DNA from: Bacteroidaceae bacterium
GTDB taxonomy: Bacteria > Bacteroidota > Bacteroidia > Bacteroidales > Bacteroidaceae
Length of the DNA: 64,000 bases
Assembly: GCA_017427065.1 (NCBI GenBank)
Contig: JAFRTL010000021.1
Coordinates: 1-64,000 of the forward strand
Reading direction: 5' to 3'
Shown here: positions 1 through 7,796 of the stretch, piece by piece
Numbering within the stretch: the stretch's first letter is position 1
How the letters are laid out: each line of letters begins with the position of its first letter
Made by a program: the position numbers and the translations under genes
The notes under the pieces: generated by a model
Database searches by the model: none
What the model was told of the DNA's origin: nothing
Seen by the model: the letters and a program-made list of their open reading frames with translations, nothing else

Positions 1-1
1 A

Positions 2-412
2 GTGCATGGCCCCATGTTCGACATACATGACAATGGGCAGGTGACCATCATGAGCACTAAGGAAATGGCAGAGGGCACTACGGAACTTAGTAAGGAAGTG
101 CTGGGGCGTGCCATCAAGGAAGTGGAGAAACTGATGTGGGGTCAGAGTTCGTATGCAGTGATCTACTGCGTGCTACGCGATAAATTTGGCTATGGAGATA
201 ATGCCACATCATTTGAGAACGACATCATGACCTTCTCTTCACGACTGGGACTTCAGTATGCTTGCCCTCCTACCACCATATCCAGTGCTATCTACAACAA
301 TCCATACCTTAAGCTACACGTAGATAAATGGCAGAAACGGGGTGTAAAGCCTCGCTCGCTGCTCCTTGCCGAAGCCTTTATTCAGGCTATCGAAGACCTG
401 CAAAACGGGTAA
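2..412 (+). CDS. Hypothetical protein, probably 5'-truncated by the window edge
   Basis: This reading frame is open from the first bases of the window to a TAA at 410-412. A GTG at position 2 could be a start, but the gene may well begin upstream. The 136 visible residues show no signal peptide or membrane segment and look like a soluble, mostly helical protein with a Lys/Arg-rich C-terminal part. I do not recognise the family. It is followed by AGTTTCA repeats and an intrinsic terminator, so its transcript probably ends there, separate from the next genes. Its position ahead of a DUF3987 gene suggests it belongs to the same accessory block, which is inference from context only. Confidence 0.6.
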   Translation: MHGPMFDIHDNGQVTIMSTKEMAEGTTELSKEVLGRAIKEVEKLMWGQSSYAVIYCVLRDKFGYGDNATSFENDIMTFSSRLGLQYACPPTTISSAIYNNPYLKLHVDKWQKRGVKPRSLLLAEAFIQAIEDLQNG

Positions 413-452
413 AGTTTCATAAAAAGTTTCAGAGTTTCAGAAATAGTTTCAG
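413..452 (+). repeat. Four direct AGTTTCA repeats
   Basis: AGTTTCA occurs at 413-419, 425-431, 433-439 and 445-451, spaced 12, 8 and 12 bases. The cluster lies directly after a stop codon and ahead of a terminator. It may be a protein-binding site or a small degenerate repeat array; nothing else supports a function. Confidence 0.5.
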
Positions 453-483
453 AGCGCATCAAACTAATTGGTGCGCTTTTTTT
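453..483 (+). terminator. Intrinsic terminator
   Basis: AGCGCA (453-458) pairs with TGCGCT (472-477), the loop contains a further CAA/TTG pairing, and a run of seven T follows. It would end the transcript of the partial gene at the window start. Confidence 0.75.
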
Positions 484-499
484 GTGCCCTTACCTTTGC
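468..499 (+). promoter_or_regulatory. Bacteroidota-type promoter for the small-gene/DUF3987 block
   Basis: The -7 element TACCTTTGC is at 491-499, a perfect match to TAnnTTTGC. A weak -33 (ATTGG, 467-471) lies about 19-20 bases upstream, overlapping the terminator. Transcription would start near 506, about 55 bases before the first ATG at 560. Confidence 0.6.
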
Positions 500-559
500 A
501 CCATCACAAGTCGAAGGCGCGCCCGACTGTGTAGTATTAACAATTAAAAATGAAAAGTT

Positions 560-928
560 ATGGATATAACAATTAAGAGAAATAAGAAGGTGAACAGCCT
601 ACGCAATGCACAGGGCTTCAAGGTGAAGCGCTGCTGCCTGAGCTGCACGCACAAGTTCTATGACTCCAGAGGCCAACGCCGTTGCGACCTTTGTCTGCTC
701 CATGTTGGGACGAAGGATGGTTGTGATCGCTGGGAGATGCATGCAGTCCTTAAACAGGCAGGGCTCCGTCCTGGCAAAGTGAAACGCAAGGACTACCTGA
801 GGTTTGTTCAGAAGATTCGTTCAGAAGAAAAGGTACTCTTGGAGCAAAGCCAAATCACGCTGAAGGAATGTAAGACGGCAGAGCAGCTGAGAACGGAGTT
901 TGGTAAAAATATTTATGCAATAAATTGA
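560..928 (+). CDS. Small Cys-rich protein, possible zinc ribbon
   Basis: The protein has 122 residues. Near the N-terminus there is a CC-x2-C cluster, followed about 14 residues later by C-x2-C and a further Cys about 9 residues on. This spacing suggests a metal-binding knuckle. The C-terminal half is basic, helical and Lys/Glu-rich, which would suit nucleic-acid binding. I do not recognise a named family. It lies about 55 bases downstream of a good promoter and heads the block that leads to the DUF3987 gene. Its stop codon TGA (926-928) falls inside a 7-bp-period repeat array, so the last residues may derive from repeat sequence. Function is unknown. Confidence 0.65.
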   Translation: MDITIKRNKKVNSLRNAQGFKVKRCCLSCTHKFYDSRGQRRCDLCLLHVGTKDGCDRWEMHAVLKQAGLRPGKVKRKDYLRFVQKIRSEEKVLLEQSQITLKECKTAEQLRTEFGKNIYAIN

Positions 929-950
929 GAATTGAAAATTGAAAATTAAT
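923..950. repeat. 7-bp-period array (AATTGAR units)
   Basis: Consecutive units AATTGAG, AATTGAA, AATTGAA, AATTAAT. The stop codon of the preceding gene lies within the first unit. Confidence 0.75.
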
Positions 951-1048
951 TAACCCGAGTCGATGGATGAGTGAAGGGGAAGTATCTGGATATAATTGAG
1001 CTCAAACTACACTTTCACTTCTACCAGAACTCAAAAATCGAATCAAAA

Positions 1049-1366
1049 ATGAAGAAGTTTATTGAAGTTTCAGAAGAAACAATGGTTCGCCTTATGGAAG
1101 GCAAGTGTGTGGAAGGTTCGCTGCGTGTGGACGAGTTGAGCAACAAGCTAGTGTTCAGGGCTTACAATCGTGTGTCGCACAGACGCAAGGATCGTGTAAT
1201 AGCCTACCTGGAGCATGGCTGGATCAAGGAGAGTTCCCAGCGCTACAAGTTCTACAACTCTGTGCGTAAGGACATTGGGGTGACTAAGGTGAGCGTGGTG
1301 ATGCATCGCGAACTGGGCACTGCGATGGAGGAAGTGAAAATGGATAGAATGCTGGACATTCTGTAA
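1049..1366 (+). CDS. Hypothetical basic protein
   Basis: The frame is open from 971, but the likely start is the ATG at 1049, which gives a 105-residue protein beginning MKKFIEVSEE; the upstream stretch looks like translated intergenic sequence. The protein is basic (many Lys/Arg, including an SHRRKDR motif) and has no Cys pair, signal peptide or membrane segment. The family is not recognised. It lies between the Cys-rich protein and the DUF3987 gene on the same strand, so it is probably part of the same transcript and the same accessory unit. A repeat array begins at its TAA stop. Confidence 0.6.
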   Translation: MKKFIEVSEETMVRLMEGKCVEGSLRVDELSNKLVFRAYNRVSHRRKDRVIAYLEHGWIKESSQRYKFYNSVRKDIGVTKVSVVMHRELGTAMEEVKMDRMLDIL

Positions 1367-1431
1367 ATTGAAAATTGAAAATTGAGAATTGAAAATTAAC
1401 CATGCGGATTATAATGTTCAATGCTCAATAA
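1364..1431. repeat. Two 7-bp-period arrays separated by a GC-rich spacer
   Basis: AATTGAA-type units run from the stop codon to about 1399. A short spacer with ATGCGGAT follows, then AATGTTC/AATGCTC-type units at 1412-1431. The order (units, short core, second unit type) matches the longer composite repeats elsewhere in the window. Confidence 0.7.
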
Positions 1432-1446
1432 TAAAAAATTAAGATT

Positions 1447-3924
1447 ATGTTTAGTTATCAGAGACATTTATTTGAACCTACATTGCCAGTGGATGAAGAG
1501 ATGTTCTACGCACTGGTGAGAGATAAGGAGAGCAACGCACTGATTGACGGTTTCCGTCAATCAGGCGATGCCAAACTGAAGCGCAAACTGCCTGCATTTA
1601 TATTCCAGGCGACGTTTGATGATACCACCTCGAAGAGTGGTAAAACAGGGGCTTGGCGCAAGCAGAGTGCTACACGATTGACTGGCCTCGTAGTAATGGA
1701 TATTGACCACGTGGAGAATCCTCAGGAGATCATTGATGAATGGATGGGGAATTTCGACCTTCAGAAATGGGGCATTCTGCTTATCTATGTTACACCTAGC
1801 GGACATGGTATTAAGGTGGTGTTCAAGGCTCGCTTGGAATGGGGAAACCTTATCGACAACCAGCATCGCATGGCTGAACTTCTGGGCGTGGAAGTAGATG
1901 AGAGTTGCAAGGACGCGTCACGCATGAGTTTCATCTGTAAAGAGGAAGATATTGCGTATCTGGATAAGGATCTGTTCACCTATGAAAATAGGGAGTTTGC
2001 AGAGCGCTACGAAGAAGAGTATAGAGGTGGTCACAGCACAGCGACAACACCTATTGAGAGTTCACAAAACACAGCGCAGCCTAATTGTGAATTGTCAATT
2101 GTGAATTGTGAATTGCCTTTGTGGCGTGGCTTTGAAGTTCAACCCATCATCAACGCTCGTTATGCAAGCAAGCTGCCTTGTGCAGATGACTCAAATCGCC
2201 ACACAGAGAGTTTGAAATTGGCTACTGATCTACTTATCTTGCTCGATGGCGACAAGCAGGCTGTGCTAAGCATCGTGAAGGCTCAGCCTTGGGTACAGGA
2301 AATCATCCACGAGCGCAACGAGAATGTGGAACAGACTGTGCAGAGTGCTGCTATGCGCATTTCAGATCTGGAAAAGAAGTTCCGCACCCTGCAACCCTCG
2401 AAGGAGATGCTGAAAGCCATTGAGACAGCCACAGGCCTAAGCTACAAGCAGATAATTGACAATTCACAATTCACAATTGACAATTGCCCTGCGGATGACG
2501 CTGCGCAGCCTAATGCTCAATGTTCAATGCTCAATGTTCAATTGAATGAATGGGGCTCGCAGATTGAAGCTTTGTTCGCTCAGTTTCCCGTTCTCGCAGA
2601 CATTTGCAAAGGCCTCAAGCCCAACCAGTTCCCAGCTGCGCTGTTTGTGGCAGGCTCGTTCCTGATGACACTTATGACGCGCTGCACGTATCGCTTCTAC
2701 CATCGTCCAGAAGAGAAGCGCAGACTGAATAGCAGCACGATTATCGTGGGTGATCCAGCTTCAGGTAAAAGTTTCGCTACTCGACTTCACAAACTGCTGA
2801 TGGCTCCCATCTTCGCAGCTGATAAGGCAGGCAAGGCTGCCATCAATGCGTATCGCGAATTGATGAAAACCAAGGGGGCGAATAAGGAGAAGCCTAAGAA
2901 GCCTAAAGTAGTGGTTCGCGTACACCCTGCACGTACTTCTAACGCTCAGTTCATTCAAGACATGGTGAACGCTGTGGAGACCGTGGATGGTGAAGAAATG
3001 CAGCTGCACATGGTGACATTCGATACGGAGTTGGACAATACTTTGAGCATCCAGAAAGGTGGCTCTTGGATTGACAAGATTTCGTTGGAGTTGAAGGCCT
3101 TCCACAATGAGGAAGATGGCCAAGCATACTCGAATGTTGACAGTGTGCTTCAGGATTTCTACGTGACTTGGAACTATGTCTATACTGGTACGCCTCTCGC
3201 TTTGAAAAAGAAAGTAAATGAGCAGAACTTTGGTAGTGGTCTCGCTACGCGCCTTACCTGCATCCCTCTGCCATCAACCAATTTCGAGATGATGAGTCGC
3301 GAAAGAACGGTAGATTATGACAGTGATGCACGTCTGAAGGAATGGGCGTTCAAACTGGACAGAGTGAAGGGCGAACTGAGCGTTCAGAAGATTGTGGATG
3401 AGCTGTACGAGTGGACTGCCAGACGCATGGCTGACGCCAAGGATAATGACTCTCGTGCTGACGAGATGCTGCTGAAGCGCTGCGCGTATCATGGGCTGAA
3501 CTTCGCAGCTCCCTTTATAGTGATGCGTCACTGGGATAAGATGCAACAAGAGGGCGACTACTGGTGTGGCAGCTTCGAGACAGACGAGGTGGATTGGCAG
3601 CTCGCAGAACTGATCGTGAACATGCAATATGCTTGTCAGAAGCACTATTTTGGAGCCATGGCAGAGGCGTATTTCGATAACAAACTGCGTGATGCTTCTG
3701 TAAATGTGCAGCGCAGACAGAAGACCTTAGAGGGCTTCAGTAAGCTACCAGAGGTGTTCACTGTAAAAGACGTGATGCGCTGCTTTAACTTAGTCAGTGA
3801 AGGGACAGCACGAATGAAGATAGTTCGCCTGATAGCTGATAAACTGGTGATGAAAGCGAGTACATACACTGAAGACGGACACGCCAAGAAGATGTACAAG
3901 AAGACAGGCTCCTTTATGATCTGA
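1447..3924 (+). CDS. VirE-N/BT4734-like and DUF3987 domain protein
   Basis: The protein has 825 residues. Residues 1 to about 190 resemble the BT4734-like/VirE N-terminal domain (core around VVMDIDHVENPQEI and TPSGHGIKVVF), which is related to primase-type folds. From about residue 385 the protein resembles DUF3987, with a P-loop-like motif GDPASGKS at about 435-442. Such proteins are common in Bacteroidales accessory regions and are thought to act in replication or helicase-type functions of mobile elements; the precise role is not established. The linker at residues 213-223 and 336-367 is translated 7-bp-period repeat sequence (NCELSIVNCEL; then DNSQFTIDN and NAQCSMLNVQLN), in frame and without stops. 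Family confidence is high, function is uncertain. Confidence 0.85.
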   Translation: MFSYQRHLFEPTLPVDEEMFYALVRDKESNALIDGFRQSGDAKLKRKLPAFIFQATFDDTTSKSGKTGAWRKQSATRLTGLVVMDIDHVENPQEIIDEWMGNFDLQKWGILLIYVTPSGHGIKVVFKARLEWGNLIDNQHRMAELLGVEVDESCKDASRMSFICKEEDIAYLDKDLFTYENREFAERYEEEYRGGHSTATTPIESSQNTAQPNCELSIVNCELPLWRGFEVQPIINARYASKLPCADDSNRHTESLKLATDLLILLDGDKQAVLSIVKAQPWVQEIIHERNENVEQTVQSAAMRISDLEKKFRTLQPSKEMLKAIETATGLSYKQIIDNSQFTIDNCPADDAAQPNAQCSMLNVQLNEWGSQIEALFAQFPVLADICKGLKPNQFPAALFVAGSFLMTLMTRCTYRFYHRPEEKRRLNSSTIIVGDPASGKSFATRLHKLLMAPIFAADKAGKAAINAYRELMKTKGANKEKPKKPKVVVRVHPARTSNAQFIQDMVNAVETVDGEEMQLHMVTFDTELDNTLSIQKGGSWIDKISLELKAFHNEEDGQAYSNVDSVLQDFYVTWNYVYTGTPLALKKKVNEQNFGSGLATRLTCIPLPSTNFEMMSRERTVDYDSDARLKEWAFKLDRVKGELSVQKIVDELYEWTARRMADAKDNDSRADEMLLKRCAYHGLNFAAPFIVMRHWDKMQQEGDYWCGSFETDEVDWQLAELIVNMQYACQKHYFGAMAEAYFDNKLRDASVNVQRRQKTLEGFSKLPEVFTVKDVMRCFNLVSEGTARMKIVRLIADKLVMKASTYTEDGHAKKMYKKTGSFMI
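2083..2115. repeat. 7-bp-period array inside the DUF3987 coding sequence, copy 1
   Basis: Units AATTGTG, AATTGTC, AATTGTG, AATTGTG, AATTG, directly preceded by the core GCGCAGCCT that also flanks arrays elsewhere. Three units make 21 bases, so the translation repeats every seven residues. Confidence 0.85.
2453..2547. repeat. Composite 7-bp-period repeat inside the DUF3987 coding sequence, copy 2
   Basis: AATTGAC/AATTCAC units run from 2453 to about 2487, then a GC-rich core containing GCGGATGACGCTGCGCAGCC, then AATGCTC/AATGTTC units to about 2547. The three-part layout is the same as in the intergenic copies at 5.9 and 59.0 kb. Confidence 0.85.
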
Positions 3925-3980
3925 GCCAACGCAACACGCAACATGCAACATTCGATTTTTTAATTTTAAAATTTATAATT

Positions 3981-4430
3981 ATGAATACAATATCAAGAGG
4001 ATTGCGGAACAATAATCCGCTGAATATTCGCCACGGGCATAGCCAGTGGCAGGGAAGAACTGAGGCACAGACAGACAGAGAATTCGTGTGCTTCATGACT
4101 ATGGGAATGGGGTATCGTGCTGCATGGAAAATCTTGCAGACGTACTACGAATCGCTGCCTAAGATGGGAAAGATTTTCTGCCTGTACCAGATCATCCATC
4201 GCTGGGCACCACCTGAGGACAATAACGATACCTCTGCGTATCTGAACAGGGTGACAAAGCTTACAGGCATATCTGCGATGCAGTCACTGCCAGAGCCTCG
4301 CACTGAAGAAGGCTACAGGGTGCTTCACGACGTCATCATCGCCATGACGTGTGTAGAGAACGGCATCAAGCCTGAAGAGGTGCCTGTGTCTGCGATACTG
4401 CAAGGGTATCAGTTGGCGTTCAAGAAATAA
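3981..4430 (+). CDS. P5-like structural/lytic protein
   Basis: The protein has 149 residues. The N-terminus carries the motif RGLRNNNPLNIRHG, typical of proteins annotated 'structural protein P5' in Bacteroidales and related to phage lytic transglycosylase-like virion proteins. A peptidoglycan-directed role is therefore likely but not shown. There is no signal peptide. It lies 56 bases after the DUF3987 gene on the same strand and is the last gene of the accessory block. In Bacteroidales genomes DUF3987 genes and lysozyme/amidase-type genes are often neighbours, which supports a shared element origin. A terminator-like hairpin follows. Confidence 0.7.
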   Translation: MNTISRGLRNNNPLNIRHGHSQWQGRTEAQTDREFVCFMTMGMGYRAAWKILQTYYESLPKMGKIFCLYQIIHRWAPPEDNNDTSAYLNRVTKLTGISAMQSLPEPRTEEGYRVLHDVIIAMTCVENGIKPEEVPVSAILQGYQLAFKK

Positions 4431-4468
4431 CTAATATAATAATTATTTAAGTTAATACAATATGTGGC

Positions 4469-4501
4469 CCCCTCTTCGCTGTGAAGCGCGGAGGGTTTTT
4501 T
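4469..4501 (+). terminator. Intrinsic terminator of the accessory block
   Basis: CCCTC (4470-4474) pairs with GAGGG (4491-4495), with an inner CTTC/GAAG pairing, followed by six T. Confidence 0.65.
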
Positions 4502-4572
4502 GCAAAAATCTCAAAAAGGTGCAAGAAAGTCTGTTTTACCAAATGTAGGGGCTAAAAATATCTGCCCTTCTT

Positions 4573-5451
4573 CTATGCTTTCTTCCTGTAACTCTTTGGT
4601 GTGACACCTTGGAGGCGGGTGAAGAACTTGCTGAAGGAGGCTTGGTCGCTGAAGTGGAGGGCATCGGCAATCTCGGCAATGCTCTTCTTGGTATCAACGA
4701 GCATCCATGAGGCTTCTAGCATAAGCATCTGGTTGATGAAATCGAGCACGGTATGCGAGGAGACTTGCTTCACCACACGCGACAGGTAGGTGGGGGTGAC
4801 GTGAAGCTGGTCGGCATAGAAGCGTATGTCGTGGTGCTCCTTGAAATTGTCGGGCAGCAGACGGATGAAGTTCAGGTAGAGCTGGCGAGCCTGTTCGGAC
4901 AGTGGCTTGTCGCTTTTGCGGAGCTGATACAGGTTCATCAGGTCGAGTATCAAGACGGAGTAGAGCATCTTGAGGATGCGCCCCTTGTAGATGGAGTCTC
5001 CGTGTATGGTGCTGTGCATGAGGAGCATGATGCTTTTCATGCGTTCGGCATCCTGCGCAGAAATAGTAACTTTTGGTATGCCAATTTCCAGCAATGGGAA
5101 GAATGCGGTCTGTACCATGTATTTGCTGGCGGGTGTGTCTAACGACTGCTTCATATCTATGATCAGACAGATGCCCGTGCAGTCGGGAGATACATCTTTG
5201 ATCTTCACTAAATATCCAGGCAGATAGAAGAAGATATCGTTGCGATGAAGGGTAAGCTCTCTGTTGTTGCTTGTCAGAGTCAGATTACCGTTTGTCACCA
5301 GTGTGATGGTATAGGCTTCTAGGGTATCTGGCATTCGGTTGGTGGCCATGGTAAGTTCTGCATCTGTGAGCAGGCAGCCTATCTTGTATTCCCAGAAATC
5401 GTTGCTGGAAACCAAAGTAGATTTAGAGTATGCTTCGGGTATATTATACAT
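4573..5451 (-). CDS. AraC-family transcriptional regulator
   Basis: The C-terminal ~100 residues form an AraC-type double helix-turn-helix: first helix pair around LHVTPTYLSRVVKQ, second around SIAEIADALHFSDQASFSKF, ending with the typical GVTPKSYRK. The N-terminal ~180 residues look like a cupin-type sensor domain. The frame is open to a TTG at 5478, but that codon lies inside a -7 promoter element (5475-5483), so the ATG at 5451 (MYNIPEAYSK) is the better start, giving 292 residues. No target operon is adjacent: the gene stands alone between the accessory block and tRNA-Arg. The ligand is unknown. Family assignment is strong. Confidence 0.9.
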   Translation of the reverse strand: MYNIPEAYSKSTLVSSNDFWEYKIGCLLTDAELTMATNRMPDTLEAYTITLVTNGNLTLTSNNRELTLHRNDIFFYLPGYLVKIKDVSPDCTGICLIIDMKQSLDTPASKYMVQTAFFPLLEIGIPKVTISAQDAERMKSIMLLMHSTIHGDSIYKGRILKMLYSVLILDLMNLYQLRKSDKPLSEQARQLYLNFIRLLPDNFKEHHDIRFYADQLHVTPTYLSRVVKQVSSHTVLDFINQMLMLEASWMLVDTKKSIAEIADALHFSDQASFSKFFTRLQGVTPKSYRKKA

Positions 5452-5474
5452 GTGGCTAATTTTTAAACTCGGTG

Positions 5475-5483
5475 GCAAAAATA
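5475..5483 (-). promoter_or_regulatory. -7 element of the araC-type gene
   Basis: On the minus strand this reads TATTTTTGC. It places the transcription start near 5468 and so decides the start codon at 5451. No well-spaced -33 TTTG is visible. Confidence 0.5.
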
Positions 5484-5574
5484 ATAAAATTTTTTAAAAT
5501 GAGTTTTGTTTCAGACAAATTTTTGCAAGAATAGAATTTATCCATTTGTGTGGAATGTACTTATTTTGCACCCA

Positions 5575-5702
5575 AAAAAATAGTTAATTACTGGTGGAAG
5601 GATAATATACTATCCAAAATAATAACAACATAAAGAACTAAACAAATACAGATTGACTAAGTTTTGGAGGAGGAGAGGCCGTGAGGTTTTTTCTCCTTTT
5701 TT
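5575..5702 (+). ncRNA. Possible short transcript ending in an intrinsic terminator
   Basis: AGGAGA (5671-5676) pairs with TCTCCT (5692-5697), followed by a T run to 5702, on the plus strand, where no gene lies upstream. A -7-like TTATTTTGC at 5561-5569 could start it, but the -33 spacing is poor. A GGATA/TATCC hairpin lies near 5602-5617. This is weak evidence for a small RNA; nothing else is seen in the 5452-5730 gap. Confidence 0.3.
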
Positions 5703-5732
5703 ATTTGTTGGGGTAAGAAAACCTACCCAAAA

Positions 5733-5765
5733 TTTGGGTATTCCAAAAAGAACTCCTACCTTTGC
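5733..5765 (+). promoter_or_regulatory. Promoter of tRNA-Arg
   Basis: TTTG at 5733-5736 and TACCTTTGC at 5757-5765, spaced 20 bases. This is the full Bacteroidota -33/-7 arrangement, 14 bases ahead of the tRNA. Confidence 0.85.
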
Positions 5766-5778
5766 AGCCGATTTTAAT

Positions 5779-5852
5779 GGTTCCGTAGCTCAGCTGGATA
5801 GAGCAACAGCCTTCTAAGCTGTGGGTCGAGCGTTCGAATCGCTCCGGAATCA
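5779..5852 (+). tRNA. tRNA-Arg (anticodon TCT)
   Basis: The cloverleaf is complete: 7-bp acceptor stem GGTTCCG/CGGAATC with one G-U pair, D arm AGCTCAGCTGGATAGAGC, anticodon stem ACAGC/GCTGT with loop CTTCTAA, and T arm with GTTCGAATC. The anticodon TCT reads AGA. The gene does not encode CCA. A strong promoter precedes it and a strong terminator follows within 10 bases, so it is a single-gene transcription unit. Confidence 0.95.
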
Positions 5853-5859
5853 CGAAAGA

Positions 5860-5885
5860 GCGAAGCTGAAAAGCTTCGCTTTTTT
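5860..5885 (+). terminator. Intrinsic terminator of tRNA-Arg
   Basis: GCGAAGCT (5860-5867) and AGCTTCGC (5872-5879) form a perfect 8-bp stem with a GAAA-type loop, followed by six T. Confidence 0.9.
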
Positions 5886-6060
5886 AATTCACAATTGACA
5901 ATTCACAATTGACAATTCACTACGTTGATTATCGGCTGCACCTCAGCATAGCTCAAGCAAGCTTGGCTCTGCGTTCGGTTTGCACGATAATTCACAATTA
6001 CCATCCGGATGGGAACGGCAAAGCAGTAATTCTCAATTCTCAATGTTCAATGTTCAATAA
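5886..6060. repeat. Composite repeat: 7-bp arrays around a GC-rich core
   Basis: AATTCAC/AATTGAC units (5886-5920) are followed by a core of about 65 bases, a short AATTCAC stretch, the palindrome CATCCGGATG (about 6002-6011) with a second core, and AATTCTC/AATGTTC units to 6060. The array ends a few bases from the stop codon of the amylase gene on the other strand. The palindrome also occurs in the copy near 59.07 kb. Confidence 0.8.
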
Positions 6061-6061
6061 G

Positions 6062-7750
6062 CTAAAACGCAATCTTCAGCACCTTGCCTCCATAGGCTGG
6101 GAGTTTGGTGTTGGTGGCTCGCAACGGTGAGAGGCAGATATGTTCCTTCTTGCCCGTGAGCAGATCGGTGGCTACGATGTCGTCCACCTCGGGGAACTGC
6201 ATGTAGTTGAAGGCGTGGGCAGGCAGGTTCACTGCCACGTCGGCCTCCTGATCACTGAAGTTGGCAATGATGATAAGCAGCTCGCGGTCGTGCTTGCGCA
6301 AGAAGGCGTACTGACGGTGTTCGTCGAATCGCCAACCGCCACAGTTCACGTAGGTGAGGTCGAAGAAGAGGCCGTCACTGATGGCTTTCTCCGTGTGGCA
6401 GAGGTTGAGAATGCGGGTATAAAGGGCCAGTAACTGGTGCTCATCGGAGGTGAGTAACTTGCCGTCGAACTTATTGTTGTTTCTCCAACGACGGATCTTA
6501 TCTACCGTCCAATAGTCGAAGATGGTGGTGCGCCCATCTACACCACTGAATCCTTCGCCATCCATGCCTGATTCGCCAAGTGCTTGTCCGAAATATACCA
6601 TCATAGGGTTGGTGTTCATGAGGGCGCTGACCAGCAGGGCTGGGATGCCTCGACGGGCGTCGCCTGCAAAGAAGGTAGAGGCGATGCGCTGCTCATCGTG
6701 ATTCTCCAGGAAGTTGAGCATGTGGCTTTGTATGTCGCCTACGCTCTGCCAACAGTGCTGAATGGCAGTGGCACTTTGTTCACCACGCATCACGGCCTTG
6801 AGGGTGTCGTACAGGCCTACCTTATCGTAGAGGTAGTCGAAATGTCCGCGCCAGAGGTAGTCGCGATAGAGATTCGGGTTATAAACCTCGGCAATGAAGA
6901 GGAGTTCGGGGTACTGCTTCTTCACCTGTGGGATGACCCACTCCCAGAACTCTACGGGTACCATCTCTGCCATGTCGCAACGTAGTCCGTCGATGCCTTT
7001 CGAGGCCCAGAAGAGGAGGATTTCCAGCATCTTGTACCACGTATCAGGGATAGGGAAGAAGTGGCAGGTATGGCCGTTCTGGTAATCCACGCCATAGTTG
7101 AGCTTCACGGTCTCGTACCAGTCGTTCTGCGAAGGATAAGCGTCGAAACGGTCGTTTCCAGTGGCTTTCGCAGGGAACTCCACATAAGGACGCGCAGCGC
7201 CTTCACGCATGTCGAACTGGCATTGCAACGGCTGTTGTGGAATGTAGTAGAAGTTGTTGTAAGGACTGAAAGAGAGGTCGTGATTGTCGGACGCACCAAG
7301 TTGTGTGGTACCATCGGGCTGCTGGTCGGAGTGGTACTGACGTGCCACATGATTGGGCACAAAGTCGGTTATCACCTTCAGACCGTTGGTGTGGGAGCGC
7401 TCTATCAGTCGTTCAAACTCCTGCATGCGGAAGGGCACATCCTGTGCCAGATCGGGATCGACGTCGAAATAGTCCTTAATGGCATAAGGCGAACCTGCGC
7501 GTCCTTTCACAACGGCAGGATGGTCGGGCTTGATGCCATAGCGACGGTAGTCGGTCTGTGTGGCATGTTCGATGATGCCTGTGTACCAGATGTGTGTGGC
7601 ACCGAGTTTCTTGATTTGCTGGAGTGCTTCAGGAGTGAAGTCGGCCAGCTTTCCGCATCCATTCTGTCGCAGGGTTCCTCCTTGCACTGGATGTTCTGCC
7701 TGATTGCCAAAGAGGCGTGGCAGTACTTGGTATATGATGAGCTTTTTCAT
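6062..7750 (-). CDS. GH13 alpha-amylase family glycosidase
   Basis: The enzyme should hydrolyse or rearrange alpha-glucosidic bonds of starch- or glycogen-type glucans. All GH13 regions are visible: DFVPNH (region I), GLRCDMAEM with nucleophile Asp259, FIAEVYN with acid/base Glu288, and ENHDEQ with transition-state Asp352. A beta-sheet C-terminal domain follows. There is no signal peptide, so it is probably cytoplasmic. The frame continues upstream through 7-bp repeats (giving MSIVNCELN), but the ATG at 7750 (MKKLIIYQVLPRLFG) matches the domain start and gives 562 residues. Subfamily and product cannot be fixed from sequence alone. The patatin gene lies upstream on the same strand across a repeat array. 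Confidence 0.92.
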   Translation of the reverse strand: MKKLIIYQVLPRLFGNQAEHPVQGGTLRQNGCGKLADFTPEALQQIKKLGATHIWYTGIIEHATQTDYRRYGIKPDHPAVVKGRAGSPYAIKDYFDVDPDLAQDVPFRMQEFERLIERSHTNGLKVITDFVPNHVARQYHSDQQPDGTTQLGASDNHDLSFSPYNNFYYIPQQPLQCQFDMREGAARPYVEFPAKATGNDRFDAYPSQNDWYETVKLNYGVDYQNGHTCHFFPIPDTWYKMLEILLFWASKGIDGLRCDMAEMVPVEFWEWVIPQVKKQYPELLFIAEVYNPNLYRDYLWRGHFDYLYDKVGLYDTLKAVMRGEQSATAIQHCWQSVGDIQSHMLNFLENHDEQRIASTFFAGDARRGIPALLVSALMNTNPMMVYFGQALGESGMDGEGFSGVDGRTTIFDYWTVDKIRRWRNNNKFDGKLLTSDEHQLLALYTRILNLCHTEKAISDGLFFDLTYVNCGGWRFDEHRQYAFLRKHDRELLIIIANFSDQEADVAVNLPAHAFNYMQFPEVDDIVATDLLTGKKEHICLSPLRATNTKLPAYGGKVLKIAF

Positions 7751-7796
7751 ATTCAATTCACAATTCACAATTGACAATTCACAATTACGGCTGCGC
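7751..7796. repeat. 7-bp array with the GCGCAGCC core between the patatin and amylase genes
   Basis: AATTCAC/AATTGAC units (plus strand) run from 7753 to about 7786, followed by CGGCTGCGC. Read on the minus strand this is GCGCAGCC-G-TAATTGTGAATTG, the same junction as in the DUF3987 gene. The end of the patatin coding sequence lies inside it. Confidence 0.85.

Noticed and set aside
5779-5852. tRNA-Arg as attachment site of the accessory block
   Set aside because: No duplicate of its 3' end and no integrase is seen in the window, and an AraC gene lies between them.
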